From NCBI GenBank assembly GCA_011050085.1, contig DRGL01000015.1, positions 1 to 64,000 on the forward strand: a DNA stretch of 64,000 nucleotides, written 5' to 3'. The position numbers and the translations under genes were made by a program. This document shows positions 1-9,004 of the stretch, one piece after another. The stretch comes from Pricia antarctica. GTDB taxonomy: Bacteria; Bacteroidota; Bacteroidia; Flavobacteriales; Flavobacteriaceae. The notes below the pieces were generated by a model, which worked only from the letters and a program-made list of their open reading frames with translations, had not been told where the DNA came from and made no database searches. How positions within the stretch are numbered: the first letter of the stretch is position 1; each line of letters begins with the position of its first letter.

Positions 1-289
1 CGTTGAATTCATCACCAAATTTAACAACAAGTTCCAATCGACCCGAAATGGGTTGATCAAAAGGTTCACTGGTCAAATCACAATCTACATTGACCGTACC
101 CGAAGCCTCCATTTCAAATTCGAGCATAGTGCTCATCTTCATCAAGGTTACCTTCAAGTCAATGTCTGCGGCATTGAACTCATTATATCCAAAAGATTCA
201 AAGAACGCATTGTCAATATTGTATTCAAAGTTGTGTTTTCCTTGCTTTAAACCCGAGAAAGGAATATTAAACTCCTTTTGCTTCATCAT
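1..289 (-). CDS. DUF177 (YceD-like) protein, C-terminus cut by window edge
   Basis: The reverse strand reads open from ATG at 289 to the first base of the window (96 codons, no stop seen). The product starts MMKQKEFNIPFSGLKQG, runs through a Glu/Asp-rich stretch, and carries CDLTSEPFDQPISG, the conserved Cys-containing core of the DUF177/YceD family. The family usually lies directly upstream of rpmF (ribosomal protein L32) and is linked to ribosome/rRNA biogenesis; rpmF would lie beyond the left edge, which is inferred. A second in-frame ATG at 286 is equally possible as start. In flavobacteria this gene commonly follows pdxA on the same strand, as here, but with a GAF gene inserted between them. 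Confidence 0.9.
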   Translation of the reverse strand, partial: MMKQKEFNIPFSGLKQGKHNFEYNIDNAFFESFGYNEFNAADIDLKVTLMKMSTMLEFEMEASGTVNVDCDLTSEPFDQPISGRLELVVKFGDEFN

Positions 290-1100
290 CTCAACACTAA
301 TTTTAATACCAAGCCTGTTTAAAGGCGGATGCAAAGATACTATTATTTTTAGAATTGCCAAACGGATTTTAGGTTTCTCAAAAACCAATGTTTACCTACT
401 AATAATGTGCCATTAGAAAGCGATATGCTATTAAGTATAAATCAAAAGAATAAACTTACACTTTGGCATGTGCAGACCTTTACTACAAACTTAATTTTGT
501 TTATAACAAACCTATAATTTTCAGTGAAATCGGTATAATAGCCTAAATTCTGGCAGCATATTTTGTACTAGTAGTCATCGTCATCAGTATAAAACCTAAA
601 CCAATAAACGAAAAAGCTGCCTGTTAATACCAAAAATGATAAAATTGAAAATTCTTTTTGTATGCCATGTTGGTTTACGTAATCATCGAAGCTCATGACG
701 AAACTAGTTTGTATTGTTGCGTATTTTACGTATCGGTAAAAATCATGATAATGGGGCGGAGCGATCGCTATAGTAGGCTACTCTTTTTGACTATCTATAA
801 CCTAGCTCAAAATAAAATTCTTTAACGTATTTATTCTGTCGAAGTAGGGCAACAAGTAAGTTCTGGAACGGATATATCAATTTAGCCACCTTAATTAAAA
901 CCTTTCCAAATTTCTACAGCCTAAATTTAAATTGATAAGCACTAATTATAAAATAGTAAATAGGAGAACTTAAATAGGTCAGCGGTTGGTTACAACCAAA
1001 ATAAAATAGGCTCTAATTCCTTGAGGTTTATTGAAAAGCCATTCAGAAAAGATTTGTGGCAATGGGCGGATTAAAGTCTTGTTTAAATGTATAGGCAGAT
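290..1100. other. 811-bp gene-free stretch
   Basis: AT-rich sequence with stops in all frames and no convincing ORF, tRNA or strong terminator hairpin. It must contain the promoter of the leftward DUF177 gene and that of the rightward GAF gene, but no clear -7/-33 pair was found. Confidence 0.6.
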
Positions 1101-1631
1101 ATGTCAAGTTTTTATAAATTCACCAAACATCATAGATTTAATACAAAAATGGATATCTCAAAACGTAACAACATAACAGCTTCATTGCAGCAAAATCCGA
1201 TAGATTGGCAAAAGATACTTTTAGATAGTATTGCCTGCTTTGGCTGTTCGACCGGAACCCTTCATTTTTTGGATTCTGAAAAAGCTGGTGATGCCGATAC
1301 TAACATGCTACAATTGAAGGCCCAGGTCGGCATTCCCGAATTCTTGCTTCCCAAAGTATCACAGATTCCCATTGGAAAAGGTATGGCGGGGATTGCTGCG
1401 GAGCGTAGAAAACCAGTAGAAATGTGCAATTTACAGACCGATACCTCTGGTGTCGCCCGACCCGCTGCAAAAGAAACCAAAGTTGAGGGTTCAATCGCAA
1501 TCCCGCTTATGCTCAATGATGTATTGTATGGCACTTTAGGTATTGCAAAACCTGTTCCGTATGAATTTACAGAAGCCGAAAGAGATGAGCTTATGGGTAT
1601 CGGCGAAGAAATTGCCAAGACTTTGGCATAA
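1101..1631 (+). CDS. GAF domain-containing protein
   Basis: A single GAF domain fills residues about 35-175: IACFGCSTGTLHFLD at the N-terminal side, IPIGKGMAGIAAERRKPVE in the middle and SIAIPLMLNDVLYGTLGI near the end, the typical order of the fold. There is no attached kinase, HTH or cyclase output domain. GAF domains bind small ligands or act as redox or partner sensors; the ligand here is unknown. The ATG at 1101 gives 176 residues, but the ATG at 1149 (MDISKRN) is an equally likely start because residues 1-16 look non-conserved. The gene converges on pdxA with 87 bp between stops, and sits between pdxA and DUF177, which are normally adjacent. Confidence 0.8.
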   Translation: MSSFYKFTKHHRFNTKMDISKRNNITASLQQNPIDWQKILLDSIACFGCSTGTLHFLDSEKAGDADTNMLQLKAQVGIPEFLLPKVSQIPIGKGMAGIAAERRKPVEMCNLQTDTSGVARPAAKETKVEGSIAIPLMLNDVLYGTLGIAKPVPYEFTEAERDELMGIGEEIAKTLA

Positions 1632-1718
1632 GCCTCTACTATAACTACTAATTTAATCTGGAATTTTGCCGATGCATAAAAAGTCTTTATCAATAGGGGC
1701 TTACCTGTGGAATAAAAA

Positions 1719-2765
1719 CTATCGCCTGACTCTTTGCCGTTGTAAAGGATTTTCGGTCAACTCTAGATATTCCTTCCGGTTTTTGAAAATCGTGAGAGCC
1801 ATAAATACCGCCTCCTTGAAGGAACTATGATCGGCTTTGTTTTGACCTGCGATTTCATAAGCGGTGCCATGATCCGGTGAGGTGCGTACTTTAGATAGCC
1901 CGGCGGTAAAGTTTACGCCCATACCAAACGAAAGGGTCTTGAAAGGGATTAGACCTTGGTCGTGGTAAGCAGCCAATATCGCATCGAAGTTTTTATAATT
2001 CTCGGATCCAAAAAAACTGTCGGCCGAATAGGGACCAAATACCAGATGGCCGGCATCGGACATTTCCTTTATTATCGGTCTTAAAACCTCATCATCTTCC
2101 TTTCCAATAACGCCATTATCTCCACTATGTGGATTTATTCCTAAAAGAGCCACCTTCGGGGCACGAATAGCAAAATCCATTCGCAACGATTTTTCGATGG
2201 TTCTGACCTTGCTCCGAATTAAAATCGAATTAATAGTCGAAGACACATCCTTCACGGCTACGTGGTCGGTAAGCAGGCCAACTTTTAGGCTATCGGTAAC
2301 CATGAACATCAAACTTTCGCCCTCGAGCTCTTGCGCTAAGAAATCGGTGTGGCCGGGAAATTTAAAATCCTTGGTTTGAATATTGCTCTTATTGATCGGT
2401 GCAGTGACCAGGGCATCAATATCCCCATTTTTCAATGCTTCCACCGCAGCTCGTAAAGATTTTAAGGCATATTCCCCTGCTTCCTTGGTAGATTCGCCGA
2501 ACTTTATTTCGGGAATTTCCTTCCAAACATTGACCACATTGATTTTACCGTCAATGGCCATCGATGCCTCTTGAACACCGTTGTATTTGAGGTCTAGCCC
2601 TAATTGTTTTTGTTGAAGGGAAATAGTCTTACTAGAGGCAAAAAGTATCGGGGTACAAAAGTCAAGCATTCGGGAATCTTCAAAGGTCTTGAGTACGACT
2701 TCGCACCCGATGCCATTCAAGTCGCCCACCGAAATACCCAATTTTATTTTACCTTCTTCCTGCAT
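1719..2765 (-). CDS. pdxA: 4-hydroxythreonine-4-phosphate dehydrogenase
   Basis: PdxA oxidises 4-phosphohydroxy-L-threonine in the DXP-dependent pyridoxal-5'-phosphate pathway in the cytoplasm. The 348-residue length is normal for Bacteroidota. Visible signatures are ISVGDLNGIGCEV at the N-terminus, the catalytic/metal region FPGHTDFLAQE, LLGINPHSGDNG, AAYHDQGLIPFK (metal-binding His) and the C-terminal SPDHGTAYEIAGQ. It is divergent from ribE with 72 bp between start codons; TAGTTTTG at 2820-2813 on the reverse strand is a good -7 box for it. Confidence 0.97.
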   Translation of the reverse strand: MQEEGKIKLGISVGDLNGIGCEVVLKTFEDSRMLDFCTPILFASSKTISLQQKQLGLDLKYNGVQEASMAIDGKINVVNVWKEIPEIKFGESTKEAGEYALKSLRAAVEALKNGDIDALVTAPINKSNIQTKDFKFPGHTDFLAQELEGESLMFMVTDSLKVGLLTDHVAVKDVSSTINSILIRSKVRTIEKSLRMDFAIRAPKVALLGINPHSGDNGVIGKEDDEVLRPIIKEMSDAGHLVFGPYSADSFFGSENYKNFDAILAAYHDQGLIPFKTLSFGMGVNFTAGLSKVRTSPDHGTAYEIAGQNKADHSSFKEAVFMALTIFKNRKEYLELTENPLQRQRVRR

Positions 2766-2812
2766 GATATTCTTACCTTTGAGGGATTATTTTTTTGAAA
2801 TCGCAATAGCTA

Positions 2813-2820
2813 CAAAACTA
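2813..2820 (-). promoter_or_regulatory. Probable -7 box for pdxA
   Basis: Reverse strand reads TAGTTTTG, a full match to the Bacteroidota -7 form TAnnTTTG, about 48 bp ahead of the pdxA ATG. No TTTG-type -33 box is visible at the expected spacing, so support is partial. Confidence 0.4.
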
Positions 2821-2837
2821 GTTAATTTAGACGGAAC

Positions 2838-3422
2838 ATGTTTACAGGAATCATTGAAACCTTAGGCGAGGTTCAGCGCTTGAATAGCGAAGGAAGCAAC
2901 CTTCACCTCACCATTAAATCGACAATGGCCGATGAACTAGAGATTGACCAGAGCGTGTCCCATAACGGGGTGTGTTTAACTGTCGTTTCTGTCGATGTAC
3001 CGACGTACACGGTCACCGCTATAGATGAAACCCTAAAAAAAACAACCCTCGGCAAGCTGAATAAGGGTGATATGGTTAATTTAGAACGCGCCATGATATT
3101 GGGCAGCCGTTTAGATGGACATATAGTACAGGGCCACGTCGATCAGACCGGAGTCTGTACCGCTATAAAAGAAGAAAATGGAAGTTGGGTCTTTACCTTT
3201 GAATATGATGCCTCTTTCGGAAACCCAACCATAGAAAAAGGGTCGATTACCATTGATGGGACTAGTCTCACTGTAATAGATTCCGGCATCAATACGTTTA
3301 GCGTGGCCATTATACCCTATACCTATGAACATACCAGATTCCGCACCTACAAAGTGGGTACCACAGTTAATTTGGAGTTCGATGTAATTGGTAAATATGT
3401 AGCTAAACTAATGGGGAAATAA
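2838..3422 (+). CDS. ribE: Riboflavin synthase, alpha subunit
   Basis: RibE dismutates two molecules of 6,7-dimethyl-8-ribityllumazine to riboflavin and the pyrimidine precursor. The 194-residue protein shows the two tandem lumazine-binding barrels: MFTGIIETLGEV with HNGVCLTVV in the first, and LDGHIVQGHVDQTG with IDGTSLTVID in the second, followed by IIPYTYEHT. The MFTGIIE start is diagnostic of the N-terminus. It is divergent from pdxA. No FMN riboswitch is recognisable in the short leader. Confidence 0.97.
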   Translation: MFTGIIETLGEVQRLNSEGSNLHLTIKSTMADELEIDQSVSHNGVCLTVVSVDVPTYTVTAIDETLKKTTLGKLNKGDMVNLERAMILGSRLDGHIVQGHVDQTGVCTAIKEENGSWVFTFEYDASFGNPTIEKGSITIDGTSLTVIDSGINTFSVAIIPYTYEHTRFRTYKVGTTVNLEFDVIGKYVAKLMGK

Positions 3423-3440
3423 ATATATAAAAAAGCAAAA

Positions 3441-4637
3441 TTATTTCTCGAAAAAGCTGATTGAAGACCCTACCCAAGTTTCATTCTGTTGGTGCGATAC
3501 ATTGATCATTTCCCCTTTGCTCATTCGGGTAAGGTTGATAACAGGCTTCAATTTACCTTCCTCATTGCTCCAAACATATAACATTCGTAACTCGACCTTT
3601 GAATTTTTCTCGTTCTTAGTTTTCACCAACGGAGCGTATTTTACTTTTTGCTGCAGAATATAGTTCTGTTTATCTTCTATTTCATTAATAGTCTTTTGGT
3701 CAGGATGAAGGTTAACTCCCTGACCGGCAAAGGAAAACAAAGGTTTCAAAACGTAGTCGGCAAGGTTTAAGTCTATCGGATAATCGTTCAGATAATACGA
3801 CGCGGGAATATTTTTATGCTTTAAAAGAGGCATAATACATTTTGAAATGACAAAAAACCAATCGGGGTGTGTTACCCAGGTAACATCAAGGTCATCATTA
3901 AGATTGAAAGCGACATCGAGGCTTTCAATACGTTGCAGTTCGTCGAAAATAACACGGTTATACATTCTATGTATGGGTATTTTTCGACCATCTTTTCGGT
4001 AGAACAACTTTCTTCCCTCTTTAATAACTTTAGTCATACATACCACTTCAATATCCAAGGCTTTTTTTGTAGCCCAAAAATCGATCCGTGTGCGTTGCTT
4101 TTCAGGAAAAAGTTCAAGCAAGATAACATTTTCAGGCTTTTCATCGCCCAGTATCACATCGCTAATCAGTTTGTGATAACTATGATCATCCAAACCACTA
4201 AAATAGAAATGAAGATTATCTTTTGGGATATTCGGATAGTGCTTTAAGAAGGCGTTCCCCAAAAAAGGCTGGTAGAAAAATAAAGTTGGGAATGCCTGTA
4301 GTTCGATAAGTTGCGGGGTAATGCCGCCTTGCCCGTCATCACAAAGGCCGAAATCTACTGAAAAGAAATCGGGATTACCCATAGGTAAAGGAGATTGTAG
4401 ACTTTTGGGGACGAATTTATCCCTGATTTCCTGAAAATCGATCTGCCATAGTTGTGCAATAATATCTTCACAGGCCGACATTATACCTTCCTTTAGCTTT
4501 TTATCAATAAATACAGGTGTTTCCGAAATCCGAAAAGCACTGGGCTCTGTAAAGGTTTCTATTACGTAGTTTAGCAGATTTTCATAATACTCCTGTTTAA
4601 ATTCTGCATTGAAACTATCCCTGATTTTTGATATCAT
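3441..4637 (-). CDS. ATP-grasp-like protein of an amidoligase cluster
   Basis: The 398-residue protein has no signal peptide. Its C-terminal half carries YVLKPLFSFAGQGVNL, resembling the lysine and glycine-rich loop of ATP-grasp enzymes, followed by YILQQKVKYAPLV and VELRMLYVW, which resemble the strand and metal-binding region of that fold. Assignment to ATP-grasp is therefore by motif and context, and the substrate is unknown. Its ATG overlaps the stop of the upstream amidotransferase by 4 bp (ATGA), implying translational coupling and matched expression. It is the last gene of the leftward cluster and converges on ribE with 18 bp between stops. An inactive or circularly permuted ATP-grasp relative is an alternative. 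Confidence 0.65.
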   Translation of the reverse strand: MISKIRDSFNAEFKQEYYENLLNYVIETFTEPSAFRISETPVFIDKKLKEGIMSACEDIIAQLWQIDFQEIRDKFVPKSLQSPLPMGNPDFFSVDFGLCDDGQGGITPQLIELQAFPTLFFYQPFLGNAFLKHYPNIPKDNLHFYFSGLDDHSYHKLISDVILGDEKPENVILLELFPEKQRTRIDFWATKKALDIEVVCMTKVIKEGRKLFYRKDGRKIPIHRMYNRVIFDELQRIESLDVAFNLNDDLDVTWVTHPDWFFVISKCIMPLLKHKNIPASYYLNDYPIDLNLADYVLKPLFSFAGQGVNLHPDQKTINEIEDKQNYILQQKVKYAPLVKTKNEKNSKVELRMLYVWSNEEGKLKPVINLTRMSKGEMINVSHQQNETWVGSSISFFEK

Positions 4638-5470
4638 ACTGATTGTAGTTTTTGGGCGTCTATGGATTCGGCTGCCAAACGTAAAAAATTAGGGATTATA
4701 GTTTGATTGGTCCTCATGATTTTTTCATCGTCTACCAACTGCTCTAACATATTGAGATATTTGAGTTTGCCGAATTTTTTTATGATTTTATTGCGCTTTT
4801 CCTCTTTTTTAAAATGGCGCAGCATACCTTCGGAATCTGCCTCGGGATGAAACTGAACTCCAAAAATTTCCCTACTGTACCGTATGGCCATAACGGCCCG
4901 CTCCAACGGCACATGGGAACGTACTTTTTCCCTGCACAGAACCTTACCGTCTAAGGTATCAAGTTTCCATTCAGAAGGGCCAACGACTTGATAATCCCTA
5001 GAATCGACAGCAAAAAATGGATTGGCAAGACCTTCGAACAAAATTTCATGCTCTCCACTATTGGTCTTAAAGATGGGATAAATCCCGAACGAAGTTGTAC
5101 GGCGCTTGGTCACTTTGGCAAGATCCCAATGCACGCAGGCCAACTGGAATGAATGACAAATCAGGAAAAGATGCTTTTTATCAGGTTTTGAAAGGTTGTG
5201 TAGTAGAAGGGCGTCCAAAAATCCGAAATATTTGTACTCCCATTCTTCCCCGGATACCAATGGAGAACCGGGTCCTCCCGAAGACAGGTAAATATCATAT
5301 TCTTCTAAAAGGGGAATTTCGCCGTTTATTCTAACCTCAAAAACATCATAATGGCCTTCATAGCCTTCTTGCTCCAAGAATTCACCAGCTAGCATTTTTA
5401 AGCAGCGCATGCCCTCGTTAGGTTCACCAGCGTTCATATCTAATATTGCAATTCTGTATTTGGTGCTCAT
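4634..5470 (-). CDS. Class I glutamine amidotransferase domain protein
   Basis: A stand-alone GATase1 domain of the GMP-synthase-like type. The catalytic triad is complete: Cys105 in LICHSFQL (the usual G-x-C-x-G elbow is altered to I-C-H-S-F), His208 and Glu210 in FGVQFHPEAD. The oxyanion strand SSGGPGSP lies at residues 63-70. Such domains either release ammonia from glutamine for a partner ligase or hydrolyse gamma-glutamyl bonds. Here the partner is likely the ATP-grasp protein whose start overlaps this stop by 4 bp. The C-terminal 60 residues are helical and basic, beyond the minimal domain. Confidence 0.8.
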   Translation of the reverse strand: MSTKYRIAILDMNAGEPNEGMRCLKMLAGEFLEQEGYEGHYDVFEVRINGEIPLLEEYDIYLSSGGPGSPLVSGEEWEYKYFGFLDALLLHNLSKPDKKHLFLICHSFQLACVHWDLAKVTKRRTTSFGIYPIFKTNSGEHEILFEGLANPFFAVDSRDYQVVGPSEWKLDTLDGKVLCREKVRSHVPLERAVMAIRYSREIFGVQFHPEADSEGMLRHFKKEEKRNKIIKKFGKLKYLNMLEQLVDDEKIMRTNQTIIPNFLRLAAESIDAQKLQSV

Positions 5471-5678
5471 CTTTTAATTAAACTGGTCATTATAAGTAAT
5501 GCTGGCTTTGATATTGAAAAGTTGTCTATATAAAACCGTTTTGCTTACAATTATTAAACGTTTCAACAATTTGCGAAATCCTTCTACCTGTCGCTTAGGT
5601 AATTTGCAACTGTTTATAATAAAACGGGTTTTACTATAAATTAATACACTTTGTGAGCATAAATTAGCAGAAAATGTT

Positions 5679-6776
5679 TCAAAGCCCTTTCCTCGTCTGT
5701 TGTACGACATACTTTGCAACATCACAAAGATTACCGGTTTTTTCATACACCTTAAGCTGACGATCTGCGCCTGATCCCTGTTCCAACATCTGATATACGT
5801 AATTCACCTCCGTACGGCAATCTAAGTCGTCAACAACATCATCAATAAACTCCAACAGCTCGTTCATCAATTGGTTGAAATGCACTTCTTCCTCCTTGCC
5901 GAAATCAATCAGCTTGGCCTCAATGCCCCATCGTGCGGCACGCCATTTGTTTTCGTTCAGAAGTAGTCGTCGGTAGTTCTTAAAAGTCTGATTTTTTTGG
6001 TGTAACTTATGTAATTTCGCGACGATACATTGCATTAATGCGGCGATGCAAGTCACTTCATCAACTGTCATTACGACATCACAGATCCTGAACTCTATGG
6101 TTGGATAGAAAGGATGCAAACGAATGTCCCACCATATTTTTTTAGCGTTGTCAAGACATTGGGTACGAACCAAAATATCAACAAACTTGTCATATTCGGC
6201 TACACTTGCGAAATATGGAGGAATACCTGTTCTGGGAAATTTATCGAACACCTTGCTCCGAAAAGACTTGAAGCCAGTGTTGCGACCTTCCCAAAACGGA
6301 CTGTTCGTAGATAGTGCGTATAGGTGTGGTAAAAAATAACGGGCGACATTTAAAATTTCAAGGCCTGCTTCACGACTTGGGATGGCTACATGTACATGCA
6401 TACCAAATATTAGATTGCCTCGGGCGACATCTTTCATCTCTTCGACGATTTCGTCGTAGCGTGGATTAGCGGTTATCAATTGCTCGTTCCATCGCGAACT
6501 GGGGTGGGTACCGGCAGCTGCGACTTTGAGGCCTTCATCATCTGCCAATTTGATGATTTGCTGCCTGAGGTAGGAGACCTCATCTCGAACCTGATGTATG
6601 TTTTCACATACATTGGTGCCCATTTCAATCATCGACTGGTGCATTTCTTCTTTGATGCGTTCTTGCAGTAGCACCTTTCCTCCATCAATAATTTTTGACA
6701 TTTGTGATCGAAGCTCGAAGGTATTACCGTCTAAAACTTGAAATTCTTCTTCTATTCCCAGCGTGAATTTATGCAT
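5679..6776 (-). CDS. Carboxylate-amine ligase, GCS2/YbdK family
   Basis: Belongs to the glutamate-cysteine ligase type 2 (COG2170) family: LGIEEEFQVLD at residues 6-16 holds the metal-binding glutamates, MHVHVAIPSRE the HxH segment, NSPFWEGRNTGFKSFRS the signature loop, and WWDIRLHPFYPTIEFRICD the C-terminal ligand site. The length (365) is usual. Members join an amine to a carboxylate using ATP; E. coli YbdK has weak gamma-glutamylcysteine ligase activity, but the natural substrate of most members is unknown. It sits 27 bp downstream of the ATP-grasp gene at 6804, and the two are presumably cotranscribed. Confidence 0.88.
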   Translation of the reverse strand: MHKFTLGIEEEFQVLDGNTFELRSQMSKIIDGGKVLLQERIKEEMHQSMIEMGTNVCENIHQVRDEVSYLRQQIIKLADDEGLKVAAAGTHPSSRWNEQLITANPRYDEIVEEMKDVARGNLIFGMHVHVAIPSREAGLEILNVARYFLPHLYALSTNSPFWEGRNTGFKSFRSKVFDKFPRTGIPPYFASVAEYDKFVDILVRTQCLDNAKKIWWDIRLHPFYPTIEFRICDVVMTVDEVTCIAALMQCIVAKLHKLHQKNQTFKNYRRLLLNENKWRAARWGIEAKLIDFGKEEEVHFNQLMNELLEFIDDVVDDLDCRTEVNYVYQMLEQGSGADRQLKVYEKTGNLCDVAKYVVQQTRKGL

Positions 6777-6803
6777 ATTTCCTATTTGGTTTGCAGAGGC
6801 TAC

Positions 6804-8033
6804 TTAGTCAGTCTTTTTAGGTGCTTTTTTGGACGGAGCCTTTTTAACGGCACCCATTTTTGGCTTCTTACCGGCATTAGCTTTAGCGGGAGATTTAGCG
6901 ATAGCTTTTTTTTTCGCTGGGGCTTTAGACTTTATAGGTGCCTTTGATTTGGCCTTATCGTCTATATTTACCTCATCAAGTGCCGCTTTCTTGGCCGCAG
7001 CCGCTTTTTTCTTGGCTGCTGTAGTTTTTTGAACCTCCCCAGCGGTTTTTAGGTTGACTCGGCCTCTTTTTGGAGCTGTTGGCGCAATCGAATTTTTAAC
7101 GAAACCGCCCCAAGACGTATTGTTCTGCTTTGAATTATGTGCATTCGCCTTTTCAATCGCATACTTGGCAGAATGCTCTACAATCCAATCAAAATTATCC
7201 TTTCCTACGGAATTTAGATCAGCATCAGGGGCCGGATTACAGAAATCAATGGCATAGGGTATTCCATCACGTACTGCAAATTCAACGGTATTGAAATCGT
7301 AGCCAAGCGCTTTATTGAGCTTTAAAGTGTAATCGTGAACGGTTTTTAATAATTTTTTTCGGTCTTCTCCGGTTGCTTTAATTTCACTTACATATCGCTC
7401 ATGGAATGGCTTTCTAGGATCGTATGGCATAATGTGGACATACTTTTGACCCAGGCAGTATACGCGGAAATAATCGTCAAAGACAATCTCTTCCTGTAAC
7501 ATCATCACTAGCTGACCGGTTTCGGAATGGCTTGCGAAAAGTGCGTCGGGATTATCTACCTTATAAACATCTTTCCAACCGCCGCCATCATAAGGTTTCA
7601 TATAGGCAGGAAATCCGATATAGTTGAATATATAGTCCCAATCTAATGGACCAACCAAGTTTCTAAATGATTTTTCACTCGTGTCGTCGGGCCTTTCGTG
7701 AGATGGCAATAAAACCGTCTTTGGTACGGGCACGCCCAATTCCATGGCCAAGCAATTGTTGAAAAACTTCTCATCGGCACTGAACCAAAATGGATTATTT
7801 ATAACCGCAGTTCCTTTTAACGCAGCATTTTTCAAATACGCACGGTAAAAGGGAACGCCCTGTGACATTCGGTCAAATATGACGTGATACCCGTAATCGA
7901 TACCTTGTTGAACCTTATCTATTTGAACCGATTCGGCAACTATCTTACCTTTTCCCAATTCGTTTACCTTATCAATAAAGGCCCAAGGAAACGTATCTTC
8001 CTGACCGAATAATATACCTACTTTTTTTGTCAT
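6804..8033 (-). CDS. ATP-grasp ligase with histone H1-like C-terminal tail
   Basis: Residues 1-300 form an ATP-grasp enzyme: VGILFGQEDTFPWAF at the N-terminus, FPAYMKPYDGGGWKDVYKV (ATP-binding Lys and Gly-rich loop), a central MLQEEIVFDDYFRVY and the metal site YAIDFCNPAPDAD. Such enzymes couple ATP cleavage to amide or peptide bond formation. From about residue 320 the sequence changes to a low-complexity tail of about 80-90 residues made mainly of Lys, Ala, Pro and Ser (repeated AAKK, KAPAKKK, SPAKA), like histone H1 or AlgP tails. The tail is continuous with the ligase frame and has no stop or shift. The neighbours are a GCS2 ligase (27 bp downstream) and an esterase (upstream). Substrate unknown; a tail role in nucleic-acid or polyanion binding is inferred. 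Confidence 0.82.
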   Translation of the reverse strand: MTKKVGILFGQEDTFPWAFIDKVNELGKGKIVAESVQIDKVQQGIDYGYHVIFDRMSQGVPFYRAYLKNAALKGTAVINNPFWFSADEKFFNNCLAMELGVPVPKTVLLPSHERPDDTSEKSFRNLVGPLDWDYIFNYIGFPAYMKPYDGGGWKDVYKVDNPDALFASHSETGQLVMMLQEEIVFDDYFRVYCLGQKYVHIMPYDPRKPFHERYVSEIKATGEDRKKLLKTVHDYTLKLNKALGYDFNTVEFAVRDGIPYAIDFCNPAPDADLNSVGKDNFDWIVEHSAKYAIEKANAHNSKQNNTSWGGFVKNSIAPTAPKRGRVNLKTAGEVQKTTAAKKKAAAAKKAALDEVNIDDKAKSKAPIKSKAPAKKKAIAKSPAKANAGKKPKMGAVKKAPSKKAPKKTD

Positions 8034-8168
8034 AATAGTTTTGTTTTAATTTAATTCTCTTCTTGGATTAGCTAATTGTAAGCTTCAGAAAGAATCTGCT
8101 CAATTTGTAAATCCAATTAAACTCGATTCATATAAACCTTCCCGTCTAAGATTCGAAATAGCATACCC

Positions 8169-8879
8169 TTAGAAAAATCGATCGATATATTCCGGAAACA
8201 TCATTTTCCAAAGTGGCCAATCATGGGGCGTCCACATTTTTTCATCGTACCAATGATCGATGCCCTTAGCGTTCAAAATACTCGACATATGCAGATTTTT
8301 ATCTTTGCAGATATCCCAATCAGAGGTACCCAAGACGATTTGCATATGGTTGTATTTCCATCCCTCTTCATTTTGCATAAACTCATCGGGGCAATTATAA
8401 TAGATGCGCATATCATCACTAAGCTGAGCCATGTTTCTAATATTAAAGGCTGCACTCATACCGACAAAATGGGATACTAAATCGGGAAAACGAAACGCCG
8501 TGTTGGCGGCATGAAAACCCCCAAAACTGACCCCTGCAACTGCTATGCGATGAACATGGCACTCCCTTTGAATATACGGAATCAATTCGGATTGCAAAAA
8601 TTGCATGTATAATTCATAGTTATGAATTTTCTGCTCCGTAATCATGTTATCGTGATAGAACGAAAGCATATCTAAGGTTTCGACATTGTATAACTTGATA
8701 CGCCCTTCTTCAATATATTTCATGACAGCACCGGTAAGACCAAAATCGGTGTTTTGGGTGTATTGGCCGCCAGAAGACGGAAACATTAGTATTGGGTGAC
8801 CCCAATGCCCCGTTACCTCAATATTAATATTACGACCAAGGTTGTTGGAATAATACGATATATGCTCGATTTTTGCCAT
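8169..8879 (-). CDS. Alpha/beta-hydrolase (esterase-like)
   Basis: A 236-residue cytoplasmic alpha/beta-hydrolase of the esterase D-like group. The nucleophile elbow is Ser118 in VAGVSFGGFHAA; HPILMFPSSGG near residue 28 is the oxyanion strand; the C-terminal WTPHDWPLWKMMFPEY holds the likely catalytic His. The FPEY ending also occurs as FPEF in the divergent esterase at 9005, and the two share overall layout, so they may be distant paralogues. It is probably the first gene of the leftward amidoligase cluster, with 135 bp to the ATP-grasp gene. TATTTTTG at 8936-8929 (reverse) is a good -7 box. The substrate, an ester or amide of the cluster product, is inferred. Confidence 0.8.
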   Translation of the reverse strand: MAKIEHISYYSNNLGRNINIEVTGHWGHPILMFPSSGGQYTQNTDFGLTGAVMKYIEEGRIKLYNVETLDMLSFYHDNMITEQKIHNYELYMQFLQSELIPYIQRECHVHRIAVAGVSFGGFHAANTAFRFPDLVSHFVGMSAAFNIRNMAQLSDDMRIYYNCPDEFMQNEEGWKYNHMQIVLGTSDWDICKDKNLHMSSILNAKGIDHWYDEKMWTPHDWPLWKMMFPEYIDRFF

Positions 8880-8928
8880 GTTTTAAAAATACTTTAAAAT
8901 TGGTGGTTTTATTCTGATTTAAGGCGTG

Positions 8929-8936
8929 CAAAAATA
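8929..8936 (-). promoter_or_regulatory. Probable -7 box of the amidoligase cluster
   Basis: Reverse strand TATTTTTG matches TAnnTTTG exactly, 50 bp ahead of the esterase ATG. No clear -33 TTTG is seen at 19-21 bp. The plus strand of the same 125-bp divergent region holds TATACTTG at 8978-8985 (one mismatch), 20 bp before the rightward esterase. Confidence 0.4.
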
Positions 8937-9004
8937 AATTTTTTTGTTCGCATTACCCTATTATTTGTTGGTTTCGTTATACTTGCAGCCCTTTACTTGA
9001 TGTT

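Noticed and set aside
5474-5746. 90-codon reverse ORF beginning inside the GCS2 gene
   Set aside because: It overlaps the end of a well-supported gene in another frame and has no family character.
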